Source: Welwitschia mirabilis (lineage: Eukaryota; Gnetophyta; Gnetopsida; Welwitschiales). Taken from it: DNA of 64,000 bases. A program made the translations under genes and the position numbers. Below the pieces are notes generated by a model. It did not search any database and was not told the DNA's origin. It saw only the letters and a list, made by a program, of their open reading frames with translations. The stretch covers positions 132,400,559-132,464,558 of the forward strand of contig JBOZIK010000001.1 in NCBI GenBank assembly GCA_051453625.1, written 5' to 3'. Of this stretch, positions 34,988 to 46,880 are shown piece by piece. Numbering within the stretch: position 1 is the first letter of the stretch; the number at the start of each line of letters is the position of its first letter.

Positions 34988-36446
34988 TGTTGTAGTGTGA
35001 ATTTATGCAATCTTGAAGTTCTTAGAAAACATGTAATCAAATAACTTATAGAAAAACACACACTAGTATAGACAGGAGTTCACCCAAATATTATAATCCC
35101 AATGAAGGCACTAGTCTCAGAGTTAGAGAATTGATTTTCAAAGGTAGTTTTTGGTCTTTTATCTTTTACTAACTAAAAGTAAATAATAAATTAAATGCAA
35201 TGCAAGATGAATGAATATGAAATGCAAGTGAATGAAAGTGGGAATGAAATGGATTCACTTGGTTTCTAATCCTTCTGTCATAAGGACTAGCTTCTAGCCT
35301 TTATGTTGCAAAGACTATCCTTTCTATAATTCATATCAATCAAGAAGAGTATTTACTAATTATTAATCAACATAAATTATGAGATCTACTAAGTATAATA
35401 TGCAATAAGAAATATGAATAACATAGAAATGCAATGCAATCCTACTACTAACCAAGGTTAACCTTAACAAAGATTACCCTCATGATCTAAATAAATCCAA
35501 GATTGTCACTAACTAAGATTAACTTAAACCATAAGGAACATTCACATAATTGAAATGAAAAGAATATGTATTAATGAAAAGAACTTTACATCCACTTACA
35601 AAAGAATAACAGCACCTCAATGGAAGAGACACATCCTAACACTAAGGAAAACCCCTTTCTGTAGCTACTGGATGGACCTCCAACCTTTAAGCCTTTATCA
35701 TAAGCATATTAAGTACAGAAAAATGGTTTGGAAGTGGAGGAGGAAAGGGTATTTATAGTTTTACAATGAATCATAATCCTAAATGTTTATTAAGGAAATT
35801 CTAACTGCCTACATGACCTGTTTGGAACTCTTTATAATGAAGTTTACTACCGCAATGTAAAAATAGTTGTTGTCCTATTTGTCGTTCACACGACTGAGTG
35901 GACGACGCTATCTCAATGCATTGAGTTGTATGTCATGTGCTCTCGTGGGTTGCCTATGCATGTTACAAATGTTATCATCCTGTCGGTCATCCACACGACA
36001 TAGGGGATAATGCATTAGGTTGTGTACCATTTGCTACCATTAGCCCCATGAGTTATATTCACATCTATCATTTTGCATATTGTCCAAATAACCTAGGGGA
36101 TGATGCCCTGTCACCATGTGCTATTATCCAGGTGTTGTCCATGTGTTGTTCCTATGTAGCTATCATAATGAGCTCTTGTCCCTTCTATTGTGGGGATGAC
36201 AGTAAGGACGACACTCTTCCCAATCTTCTTAAATAGTATAAATTGGTCTTCTTCACCTTTAGTCCTCCTTCAAATACTAATTATTAGAACATGCCTAAAA
36301 TGTCTTCAATTATGCCAAGAATGATATTTTTCATGATCATCTTGTCATCTCTTCATAATTAATAGAATTACATCTAAACCAATATAAATGTCCTGCAAAA
36401 GTACTCCAAATACACCATCAAATTCCTACAAATTAGCATCGTAAAA
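34988..36446 (-). mobile_element. Solo LTR I (family 2), inserted in B
   Basis: Inverse orientation: left edge TGTTGTAGTGTGAATTTATG, right edge GCATCGTAAAA. Flanks ATAAC (34983-34987) and ACAAC (36447-36451) give a 5-bp target duplication with one change. ORFX continues on the far side, so this is a single LTR. Four palindrome copies at 35870-35910, 35968-36011, about 36065-36105 and 36178-36216; TATA box at 35750-35758 on the minus strand. The open frame 35937-36236 comes from the palindromes. Confidence 0.85.
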
Positions 36447-36451
36447 ACAAC

Positions 36452-36850
36452 CCATACTTATAGTTGAATATTAAAGAGCTTCTTAATCTTATTCAACATT
36501 CTCCAAAGCCCTTAAAAACTTCTTGACTCCATTCTTTGAGTTATCCCTTGAATGAATTATATAATGATACTCATAATTTGTAATGTTTTAATAAGATATT
36601 ATTTGTCAATAAAACTTATCACTTTTTTATCCCTTATTTGGATTTTAAAAATTATTCTCTCAAAGTTTTATCATTTTACTCTCTTTACCTCCAACTTATT
36701 TTATTCTAAAATGATTGTATACTTTTATGTTTTATCAATTGATTCCTTTTTAGTTTGATCCTTATTTTTCTTAAAACAATAATACATGAGTGCACTTTTT
36801 ACACAACTATATGAACTTCTCAATGATTAGATTCTTACCTTTCAGAAAAA
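36452..36850 (+). pseudogene. ORFX of element B, second part
   Basis: Joined across LTR I, the frame goes on as NIKELLNLIQHSPKPLKTS, a stop, LHSLSYPLNELYNDTHN (to about 36580). The coding-like composition then fades. It shows that ORFX was longer than the part left of LTR I, about 1.7 kb or more. Unrecognised. Confidence 0.4.
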
Positions 36851-36980
36851 GTACATATTTAAATGGATCCGTTAAAACTTTTAACCTAAACACCTATAAA
36901 ATTTAGAATTTAATGGATAGAAGGTTAAAAATCATTGAAATATCTATCAATTAACCTGAACATGATAGAATTAATTATGT
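36851..36980 (+). pseudogene. Integrase C-terminal scrap in element B
   Basis: KWIR, then NLMDRRLKIIE, corresponds to D 56117-56220 (WLGPYLIKKV ... VNGxMLKLHE), the very end of integrase. Everything between the gag start and this scrap is missing from B, so the element is a deletion/replacement derivative of a D-like element. Confidence 0.55.
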
Positions 36981-39140
36981 TGGAATTTTCCTCCTACCAT
37001 TATCTAAATTCTTTCTTAGATGGTTCTTTTGGTATACATCATGCTATCACTTGAATATCTTTTACTTGATTAATGTTTTACTTTAGAAAGTTACCATGAT
37101 TAGTAAATATTTTACTTGGGTATTTTAAATGCTAAGATTGGCTTCATTCAATTCTCAGACATTCATATATCTATGAAATTTATTTTAAAGGAAGATGCCT
37201 TGGCTCTTTTATTCTCTTTCAATGGTATGAGTAACTAGTTATTTTAGCATGTTCTTCCTTGTTATTCATCTTATTACTTCACTTTTATTCTTATGAGTAA
37301 TTGATAACATGGATTCACTCCAGAAAAAAAAAGAAAAGAGGAAGAAAGAAAATAAGACAAGAAATAAAGGTGATTCTATTTCATGTTATATCTTAAAAGA
37401 TGGCCCCCATAATATCCTACTACAAGCACACTAGAATAAATATTCCTGAGAGGGGCCTGTGGAAGTATGATATGATAGTTATAAAAACTCCACAAGGGGG
37501 TCAGTTGGTCATGTTATATGGGTTCTTACTCCTATAATAGTGGTTTCACTCACCTTGTCATTGTAAAATAAAAATGTGCTTAGAGGCTATAAGATTAGTG
37601 ATGTCCCTAGTATCATCAGAGGCATTGCTTGTTTTCTAGACTCATTTTATTTACTTATTTATAGTAGTTCCAGATGATCACTTTACTTTTTTAGTTTCTA
37701 GTATTATTTTGAGATGATAGCATATAAGTTCCTATTTTAATAGCTTTTTATCCTATCATTTATTATTTGATAATACTAGATATACTTGACATAATCATAG
37801 TTATTTGCTTATTTGAGTGGAACTTTATAAATTTTTACATTATGTCATGCATTACTATCAAGTAATTTTTGGATTTTTAACATGGGACTTTGTTAGGATG
37901 GAATTTTGAGTAAGTAAGCAATCTTATTTATATTCCTAGTTATCCATTTTTATTATCTTTTTCCTTAGTTATTTTATTTGGGATTTTCAAAGTCATTTCA
38001 GTATCTTTTTCCATAGTATTATTAGGACTTAATCATTTGGTGGTTTTCTAGTTGTCTTTTTATTTTTACTCTTCATTTTTTTTATCTATATTATTTTTCC
38101 TTTTAGCACTTTCAATTGATGCATTCCTTTCACTTGGATTGATGTGTGTTTCTTTTATTTGTTATAATGTTTTTCTATTTTATTTTTGGTTTTACATACA
38201 TCCACTTACAACATTTTGCATACTTATGAAGTTTAGGATACATTTGATGGAGTACATTTAAGTATTTATTCCTTTTACTTAATGCATTATTATGGTCTCA
38301 TAAATCTCTTTCTGCATGATCATGTTTTTTAGGATGATTCTTTACTTTCTACCTTTCTTTTGTTTTTTTGTATCTTTTTTACTACTTGCTTTCTACTAGA
38401 CTTTTTCAGATTTTTCTTGATTTGTTCAAACATCTTATTGGTACACTATCATCCTACATCTATCATCCCCATGATAGATAGAACGATATTCATTCTTTTT
38501 ACTTTATGTAATCTAGGACATCTTGCTTTTCTTATGAAGGGGACAAGATATCTCTTTGAGCTTTCTTCTAAGATATTAAGTAAAAATTTATAATTTTTAA
38601 AATTTAAAAGGATTATTTTAATCTTTTATTATACATATTTATGAATGAATTTTTCTGATATGATTTCATATTACTTAAGTACATTTCATGTACTTTATTT
38701 AGTAGGAGCATAGTAGCACACTCACTGATTTTCCAATAGCTACGTTTTAGATCATCTAAAGGAAAAAAATGTCATGATTACTCTTTTATATTGCCCTTGT
38801 AGAAAGCATTAATAAACTTTTCTTGCATCATTCTTTGATATTATTACACATTCATTTCAACATTACTTTCTCAAATTATGCTTACACATCATCATTTTCT
38901 AAACTATCATTGTTACATTCAATAATTTTCTTATGTGTATGACATTCATTCAGTCTATTTTGATGTGTTTAAATATGGGGTTTATAACTATAGCAATAAT
39001 TGTATTAGTTAATGATTTTTTAATATCTATTCCTACATGATAAAATTGAACTCAAATTTCATTTCTCTAGTTAATGATTATCTTACTCAAATTGGCTTAC
39101 AATATAGTTGATTGCTCACTTTGTCAGGGAATCACAAGGC
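36981..39140 (+). mobile_element. Post-integrase region of element B
   Basis: Matches D 56290-59070 throughout, including the conserved block near 37430-37560 (GAGGGGCCT, AACTCCAC, GGGGTCAGTTGG) and a palindrome at 38446-38492 in the same place as D's at 58397-58438. Hydrophobic open frames at 38052-38261 and 38360-38593 are not preserved in D, so I do not call an env gene. Confidence 0.65.
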
Positions 39141-39153
39141 TAAGTAGGAGGCT
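39141..39153 (+). other. Polypurine tract of element B
   Basis: AAGTAGGAGGCTA (39141-39153) just before the 3' LTR; equivalent to AAGTAGAGGGATA at 59074-59086 in D and, inverted, to 44980-44996 in E. It would prime plus-strand DNA synthesis. Confidence 0.6.
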
Positions 39154-40474
39154 ATGTTATGATGTTAATTTATAGGAATTTCATGGTATATTTAGAGTAC
39201 TTTTGTAGGACATTTATAAAATTTTAGATGTAATTCTACTAATTATCAAGAGTCAATAGGATAATCACAGAAACATGTAATTGTTGACATAACTGGAGGC
39301 ATTTCAAGCATGTTATGGTACTTAGCATGTTGAAGGAAGACTAATGATGAAGAAGGATGATTTGATTTACTTTAGGAGTGTTCCCACAATAGTGGGAATG
39401 GCAGCACTGTACTTACCTATTACAATAGCAACATGGACTGGAGGTTGGAGCTAATGAAGCAACCTTTTCTATGGAGGTATCATCTCCATTATCATTTCCA
39501 TGACACAAGGAAGAATAACACAATTGAAGCCAACTACAAGGTTTATTGTAGAGCAAAAAGTTATTTAATTATTTATTGTTATAGGGATTTATCCCTCGTG
39601 TCATCCCCATAATAATTAAGATGACAACTATTTTATATAAGAGGGGATTAATTATCTTGTAATGGGGTTATGAGCCTTACTTTGGTTGTTAGGTTTTTTC
39701 TCCAACATCTAGGGTTATGATTCTAGAACTTTCAATGTAAACTATAAATATCCCTTCTTATCCTTACTTTTAAACCATATTTTATTCCTAATATGCTTGT
39801 GATAGAATATTGAAGGATAAGAGGTCCATCCAGTAGCTATGGAAAGGAGTTCCCTTGGTATTAGATTGAGTTTCTTTCATTGGGGTGCTATTATTATATT
39901 GTAAGTGGATGTAAAGTTCTTGAATTAATCCAATTACTTTTTAAATTAACACAATTACTCTTTTTCATTCCAATTCTATGTGTGTCCCTTATCATTTATG
40001 TTGATCATAGTTAAGTGACAGTTCTATGATTTATTTGGATCATAAAGGTACCTTTGTTAAGGTTGACTTTGATTAGTATTAGAATGCATTATTATTTCAT
40101 TTCCATTTCACACCACATTCCTTATTCTACTTGGTATATCTCATAATTCATATCGGTTAGGAGTAAGTTGAGTACTCTTCTTGATTGATCTAAATTATAA
40201 AGAGCTAGTTCTTATGAAAGAATACTTAGGAACTAAATAGAATTCATCCCATTTCCATTTGCATTTTATATACATTTACATTACATTGCATTTATTTCAT
40301 TATTTACTTTTAATTATTAAAAGATAAAAGACTAAAAATACCTTTGGAAATCAATTCTCTAACTCTGATCCTAGTGCCTTTATTAGGTTTATGACATTTG
40401 GTAAACTCCTATAGTTATTTGATTTATAGATTTACCTAAAGGCCTTCAGAATTGCATTAATTCACATCACAATA
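39154..40474 (+). mobile_element. 3' LTR of element B (family 2)
   Basis: TGTTATGATG to CATCACAATA, pair of 31248-32593. TATA box intact at 39742-39750. Palindrome copies near 39385, 39477 and 39597. Confidence 0.9.
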
Positions 40475-40479
40475 GCTAT

Positions 40480-41650
40480 ATCAAATAATTCTTTTGGAAT
40501 AGCCCATATGATTTTAAATACTACCTAGACTAAGTCATTTGTAAATGTATCCTCTAAACTAAAATCTGTGACATTTTTAAGTATTATCATTCTAAGTCTT
40601 ACAAGGATCAATACTTAGCTAATATAATAAAATTCCTAAAAAATTTTCTTCACTATGATTTTTATTGGACTTTTATTTTTAAAACTCCTACATTTACTAC
40701 AAGGCTTCTAATAACTATTAAAATTTATAGTCTTTCGCAAAGATAAATAATTCCTTTAAAACCCATGCTCATGATTGAATCTTTTAACTTTTGGGGAATT
40801 TATTTTTATCTACCTTTAAATTAAAATCAATATATTTGGTTTATGTAGATCTCATAATAAAATGGATTAAGGCTTATGCTTATCAATCAAATAATGATTA
40901 AACAGTGATAAAATTATTTAGGCAAAATCTCTTAACATGATTTAACTATCCACAAGTTTTAAGTAGTGATGTAGAAATACATTTTTATAACAAAATATTT
41001 AATAACCTTCTTGATAAATATAAGGTGACTCACAAAGTAGTAGTAATACATTACAACCCTCAAACTAGCGGCCAAGTTGAGGTTATGAATAGAAATATTA
41101 AGAAAATTCTATAAAAGGTAGTAAGACAACATGAAAATACTGGTTCTTTAAACTTAGTAGTGTTTTATGGGCCTACCGCACTACTTATAAAACCCCATTA
41201 GGAATATTACTATTTATACTATTCTATGGAAAACCTTGTTATCTACCTATAGAACTTGAGAACAAAGCATACTAAATGATTAAAGACATGAACTTAAATT
41301 TGGGATTTACAAGGAAAAACAGGATCATATGACTTAATAAATTATATTACATCAGAAATGATGCCTATGAAAACATGATGATAAATAAAAAGAGGATGAA
41401 AAAAATTCCATGATCAATACAACCTTAGAAAAACTTTCAAAAAGAGAGAAATAGCTTTACTTTATATCTCATTCTTACATATTTTTCTAAGAAAACTAAT
41501 ATTTAAGTGGAAAGGGCCATTTTTAATAAAGAAAATTTTGCCTCCTGGATTATTTCTCATATAAAATCCCAAGAACCATCTACTATTCAAAGCCAATGGA
41601 CATCTCCTAAAGCAATATCATCCACTTTCTAGTAACTTATGAATTTATGA
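40480..41650 (+). pseudogene. Integrase of element A
   Basis: Continues from 31247 after B. Starts with WNSPY-like residues matching F (6225-6190 inverted). Then FYW and KTP remnants of the zinc-binding region, FNFWGIYF where the family has a catalytic-region DVWGIDF (Asp to Tyr), [20 protein letters not shown] (40960-41025), and [10 protein letters not shown] (41065-41095), which keeps the catalytic Glu. The C-terminal part runs to KWKGPFLIKK (41505-41535) and FKANGHLLKQYHP (41590-41630). No chromodomain follows. Confidence 0.85.
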
Positions 41651-42931
41651 GTCTTACTATTCTAGGTTGAAGAGCCTTAAACAAAAATCATTAATAAGTA
41701 ATCTCATTATCACCCAAGTAATGGTTAATATTAAGTCTACATATGGATTTCTAAGGAAAAGTATGCTTATTATAAGAGTACTAGTTAAGAATGTATTTGC
41801 TTAGGGTCTATAATTTTAGTAAAACTTAGTTGAAAAAGGTGGGATTTACCTGTTTACATGATCCTTAAATTTGAAGTTATTGACATGGAAAAGATTTGTC
41901 TTAACTAGGATAATGAGCTAATAACCCCCTAAGATGCTTAAAAAATGACTATGGAAGAGGACCAAAAGCAAATAATATCTCTTCTCCAAACCAAATAAAT
42001 ATTAATCACTTAATTAGGTTTAGTTAATTACATTGAGTCTATGGATACCTTTTAGAAACACAAATTTAATGCTCTAATTACAACATGTTTAATTATTGGG
42101 TAATGCAACACTGATTTCTACGTAAAATAACATAACTATGTTGGAAAAAAATGTTGTAACACTAGATGCTCAATGTGGTTTAAAGGCTTAAAACTAAGAA
42201 CATGTATGAAGGTAGAAAAGGAAAATAAAGAAATGACAAAGGTAGGAATCAGAGGCTTTATGTAAACTATTGTCTCCTAACTTTTATACATGGGATTGGC
42301 TATGATTTTTTAAATTTATATAAGTAACTTAGTTAAAACTTTGCTTAGATGATATCATAATCCACTAAAAATTTAAAAATATTATAGGATTCATTAACCT
42401 AGGATAATATATTCATTTATTCATTGATTTATAGTTTAATCCATTTGATGCATTTATCATCTCCATTTTACTCCATGCCACTTTACTTTACATGAGAAAT
42501 AACTCCTAATGCATAAATTACTTTTATTAATAGACCTTTCACTTAGCATTATTTTATTGTAGTTAGTTTTTCCTTTCTCTTATCTTTTCACTGTAGTTAG
42601 TTATTTTCTTTTTCTTAGCTTAGTTGCATAGTTTTTAATTAAAAAACTCTTTATGATTCTTTCTAAGGCTTATGTTCTTAAATATCTTAAAAAATTTTCA
42701 CCAGAAAATTTGAGGAAAAAGTTCAATTTTGATTAAAAGATACAGTATCTATTTTTAATGATCAAAATTTTTTACTTTAATACCTTAATCATAAAAAACT
42801 AGTCATAAAATTTTCAAAGTTATATTATTTGCACACTTGAATGCTTTTGACATATAAAATTTTTCCATTTTTAACCATTTCATTACCAACCTTTTACTAA
42901 GGCACTAGTAAAAAAAATCTAGTTAGGGAGG
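41651..42931 (+). mobile_element. Post-integrase region of element A
   Basis: Non-coding; matches F 3781-5010 inverted (landmark GGTGGGATTTACCT at 41838). Ends in TTAGGGAGG (42923-42931), a plausible polypurine tract. No env-like frame. Confidence 0.65.
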
Positions 42932-43747
42932 TGTTAACATGTAAATATTAACTTTATAATCAAGTTAAAAAACTAATTAACCTTAATAGAAGACATTAGT
43001 ATCACTGATTTTATAACAAAAACCTATCTTCTATTAATTTCCAATTAAGTATGAACTTATCATGTACCCATGACATTTTTAGATGAATTATTCTCAATTT
43101 GAGGATATGCTTAGATTTGAACATCAATCAGCCTAAAACACTACTTCCATTGACTAGGACTATTAGCATTACTGACCTTTATACATAAACTACTTTCAAA
43201 TTCACATTCCTATCTTATCATGAAAAATTAAACTAAATGTAATTGTGGGTTCGTTCTAATTCCACATCAAAAATCAATTACATGTTTAATAACATGTGGT
43301 AGTGATGATGAGGATTCATAGCACAAAATTTGATAGGGTTAAATACAATGACAGGGAGACACATGGAATTAATAGTAGTTGGTAGCATTTATAGCACTCT
43401 AGAGCCAAGTATTAGCATCATCATAGGAATATATACTAATTTGAAAAGAAGAAAAACCCTTCTATATAATGTTATGATTATGTGATTGTCCACTTAACAC
43501 TATAAGCTAGAGGCTTGCAACCACTTCTCTTTTACATCTCGTTCCATAAAAGGGCCCTAAACCCTTAATTATATCATCTTTAGATCTAGAGAATTATAGA
43601 ATGTTTGAATACCAATTGTGATAGATTTCTAAGTAACTCTTTCGGGGAGTGAGCTATTCTTCAAGGATTATGAAGGAGTTCTCCTCGCATCTTTCCTTTT
43701 TTTTTTTTTTTTTTGCTATTAAATTATTTCTTTTTATAAGACATAAG
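42932..43747 (+). mobile_element. 3' LTR of element A, truncated by E
   Basis: TGTTAACATGTAAATATTAA onward matches 22693-23510. Contains a run of 18 T at about 43698-43716 that the 5' LTR lacks. Cut at 43747 by the insertion of E; ATAAG (43743-43747) would be E's target duplication. Confidence 0.85.
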
Positions 43748-44979
43748 TATTATAGTATGTATTTGTACAAATATTACATCCTTAAAAAATATTAAAAATC
43801 ACCAAACTAAATGTATTACATAACACAACATACTAATATAGATGGAAGTGATTCAAATGTTGTAATTACATTAAAGGAATAAGTGAGAAGAAAGAGAATT
43901 GATTTCAAACAAAACACTTTTGTAATATCTAAGTAGATAATAACAATATAAATAAACATACTTATATAAATAAGACATAAGTTCTATTCTAAATGTAACA
44001 TCTATTTAATTACTAAATCAACCTATCATGGAGATCAGCCCTGTATAATCTATATAAATCAAGCAAATCCATTACTAAAATAAGCCCAACCTAATCTATA
44101 AGGTGCATCGAATATAATATGAAAACAATGCAAAGTTAATCTAGAAAATGAAATGTAATGCACTTAAACTAATGATGTCAACCTTAACAAAAGTTATTCT
44201 CATGATCTATATTACAAATGAAGCTGCCACATAATCAAAAGAAATAAAAACCATAAGGAAAAAGCACATAACAAATGATATGGAAAGGAAAATATAGCTT
44301 TGATTAAGTTTAACGAACATTCATGTTACAAAGGAACAACACCTCAATGAAGGATACACAATTCAATACCAAAGAAAATGTCTTTCTGCAATAAAATGGA
44401 TGGACTTCCTACCATTCGATCTCCTATCACAAGAAGTTTTAGTGTCAAAGAAGATAAAATCAAAGACAAGAACAAAATAGGTATTTATTATAAAATGGAA
44501 TCTAAAAATAACAAATACTAATAGATAATAACCACATAAGAAGATGTAAGACACATGGATAAAGTTTGATAAAGTTTGATGAAGCACTATTTTTAGGTAT
44601 CATCTTGCTACTCATCTGGACATCATAGGAGATGTTGCCATATCATACAGGTTCCACATTAGCTACCAGATTAGTTTAATAAGTGTTCTTATTAGCATAA
44701 GGACTTCTATTATCTGTAAAGTTGTTTGGATGATGAGGTGATAATGAAATTCATAAAAATGTTTCTTGTATTATATTAGACTCTTTAATTGTATGATTAC
44801 TTCTTTAGATTAGAAGTATTGTAATTTGATTTAAATGCTATTAAATTAATGAAGATTGTATGTTTTTATGATATTTGCCATAGCTCTTCATTATCGTTGA
44901 ACGCAATATAAACTTCTCTAATGTCTTGCAAAACTACTCAAAATACCCTATTAAATAAATAAAATTTGAAAATACAACA
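43748..44979 (-). mobile_element. 3' LTR of element E (family 2)
   Basis: Inverted family-2 edges: TATTATAGTATGTATTTGTA on the left and AATACAACA on the right, each with G-to-A changes against TGTTGTGATGTGAATTTATG and GCATCACAACA. Low CpG and poor match to C suggest an old copy. A decayed palindrome at about 44597-44640. The minus frame at 44363-44587 is LTR sequence. Confidence 0.75.
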
Positions 44980-44996
44980 TAACCCTCCACTTAGCC
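44980..44996 (-). other. Polypurine tract of element E
   Basis: Minus strand reads GGCTAAGTGGAGGGTTA directly before the LTR, equivalent to the tract of B and D. Confidence 0.6.
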
Positions 44997-46880
44997 TTAT
45001 CAATTCTTGATAAGATCAGGCAAATAACCATAATTATGAGCCAAATTGACTAATAATAAATCAACTAAAAGACTATGAAGTAAATTAAAAAATAATCTTA
45101 TAAATCTTAGAATGTAGAATAGACATGCTAGAAATAGATAACTAAACATTACACCTATGTATCATAAGTGGTCATATTATCATCCTAGTGGTCATCTAGA
45201 CGATGGAGGGGATGACAGGCTCAAAAATTAATCTTGAAAAAGAGAAGCATGTAAAATTTTTTTCAAGTAGATAATCATTAAAATGAATTGATATTAATAG
45301 CCCTCCACTCAAATGTATAGTAGACACTGAAAAAATAATTATGTATAACATAAAAAATATCCTCATCATGAAGTGTCAAAAGTAATATGTAAAAGATATA
45401 CATAATGTTCCAATAATAAAAATGTACACCATGATGGTACTCAGTAAACGATATGTCTATGAAAAAATCATGAGCTTTTATACAATCCACCAAGCCGAGG
45501 ACTATGGGAGAAGGTGGGAAGAAAGGAAAGGAGAGAAGAGCGATGGGGGAATATACATAATACAACATATTAAATCACTCCCCTCATTATCTCCTAATGA
45601 GCTAATGTGCAATAGGCTCAGGTCCAAGTGGAGGAAAAAGAGGATGCTTAGGATCTATAAGGAAATGATGGCCTAATGATGTCATGATAGAGCATTTTAT
45701 CTCATCTCTATGTACTCTAACTGCCTTTAGAAGGTTCATTATCACATCATGCTCAATACTTAATATGTGCTAATACATATCAACCAACTACTCCTCACTG
45801 TGATGTACTCTCCTCTCAATTATGGAGATGCTTTGATCAAGTATGATGATGCCTTAGTCTATCATCTCTCAACTACTCTAGATCTTCTCTATCAATGGAC
45901 CGTAAATCTAATCAAAATTGATGCCAATCATAGGTCTCTATACCTAAGATCTCCTTACCTCTCTTAGTATCTAGATATCCTTGTTCTGTAGGTAATGAGC
46001 TAAGGCCTAAACATGTATAAGTTTCTACTCATCCATAGGTTTAGGTATACTAGAGCATCTAAACATGTCTGAGAGGAGGCAAAGTTATCTTAGATTTTAT
46101 AGCTATCTTAACTTGATCATACTAATATGTCTTCTCTAAGTAAAGATCGATAGACCCATCTACTCCCCCTACCTGAATATCGCTAGCATCTAGAGCTATG
46201 TTACCATCACATGACTATTATGAAATGATAGGTTGATGTTATGAATTATCCCTCTATGGAGAATCTGATAGGTAAGCAATAACTATATCACTAAAAATCC
46301 CTACCTATTAGTAGTCAAGTTAGCTAAAATATCTAATGTTATGTCATAAACATAACACTTTTCTGTACTATCAACTGAACGGATATGTATATAGTGATAC
46401 CATCTAGATCAGTAATAGCAATAATGTGATTCAAGAAAATTGATATCTTGTAATCATGAATGGTTACTATGATCATATCAACTAGATAATCACGAGCATC
46501 AAGATGCCTTTCTATATGTATAATGTCATAAAATTCTCTAGTCTCCAAGATGTGATATGTCCCCTATGCATCTATGATCTAATAAAGCTATAGATTTGTA
46601 AGTCTTTAATCCACCTTTAGACCTAAATAAATAATAAGGTCCTTAAAATATCTCTCTACATGAATGGTAGTTATCTAAATTAAGAGAGATTGAGGCTAGT
46701 GAAGTGGAGGGTGGACTAGCTCTATCCACTCAATCTCTTGTGGTATCAATGGGCTTGTCTCTTACTCTACTGCCTTGGCTTCTACCTTGGACTATCTAAA
46801 TCTATATGTGCATGGACTAATTGGTTATAAACATGAAATGCATCACATGAGGTCAAGTGGAAATAACTAAAATGTATCGC
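44997..46880 (-). pseudogene. Extra post-integrase ORF of element E (plant transposon protein-like)
   Basis: E has nearly 2 kb more than D or B between integrase and 3' LTR. On the minus strand an open piece at 46548-46339 reads METREFYDIIHIERHLDARD, then MIIVTIHDYKISIFLNHIIAITDLDG. This has the shape REFYxNI...V-(R)G-xIxFxxxxIxxIxxL of the putative plant transposon protein domain often carried by Athila/Tat-type elements. Further downstream in the same strand a hydrophobic piece (45568-45278) has possible membrane segments. The stretch is full of stops. Identification is by motif shape only. Confidence 0.45.
45176..45220 (-). repeat. Palindromic module near the end of element E
   Basis: ATCATCCTAG, GGTCATCTAGACGATGG, AGGGGATGACAGG: the outer and inner inverted repeats of the family-2 module, here about 200 bases inside the 3' LTR. 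Confidence 0.65.

Noticed and set aside
38052-38593. Two hydrophobic frames in B as small membrane proteins
   Set aside because: T-rich DNA readily gives Phe/Leu/Ile-rich frames; no counterpart in D.
3364-43747. ATAAG next to G (3364-3368) and next to E (43743-43747) as the two target copies of one insertion
   Set aside because: G runs out of the window to the left and E to the right; both are minus-strand elements with their own LTRs, so the match of an AT-rich 5-mer is chance.
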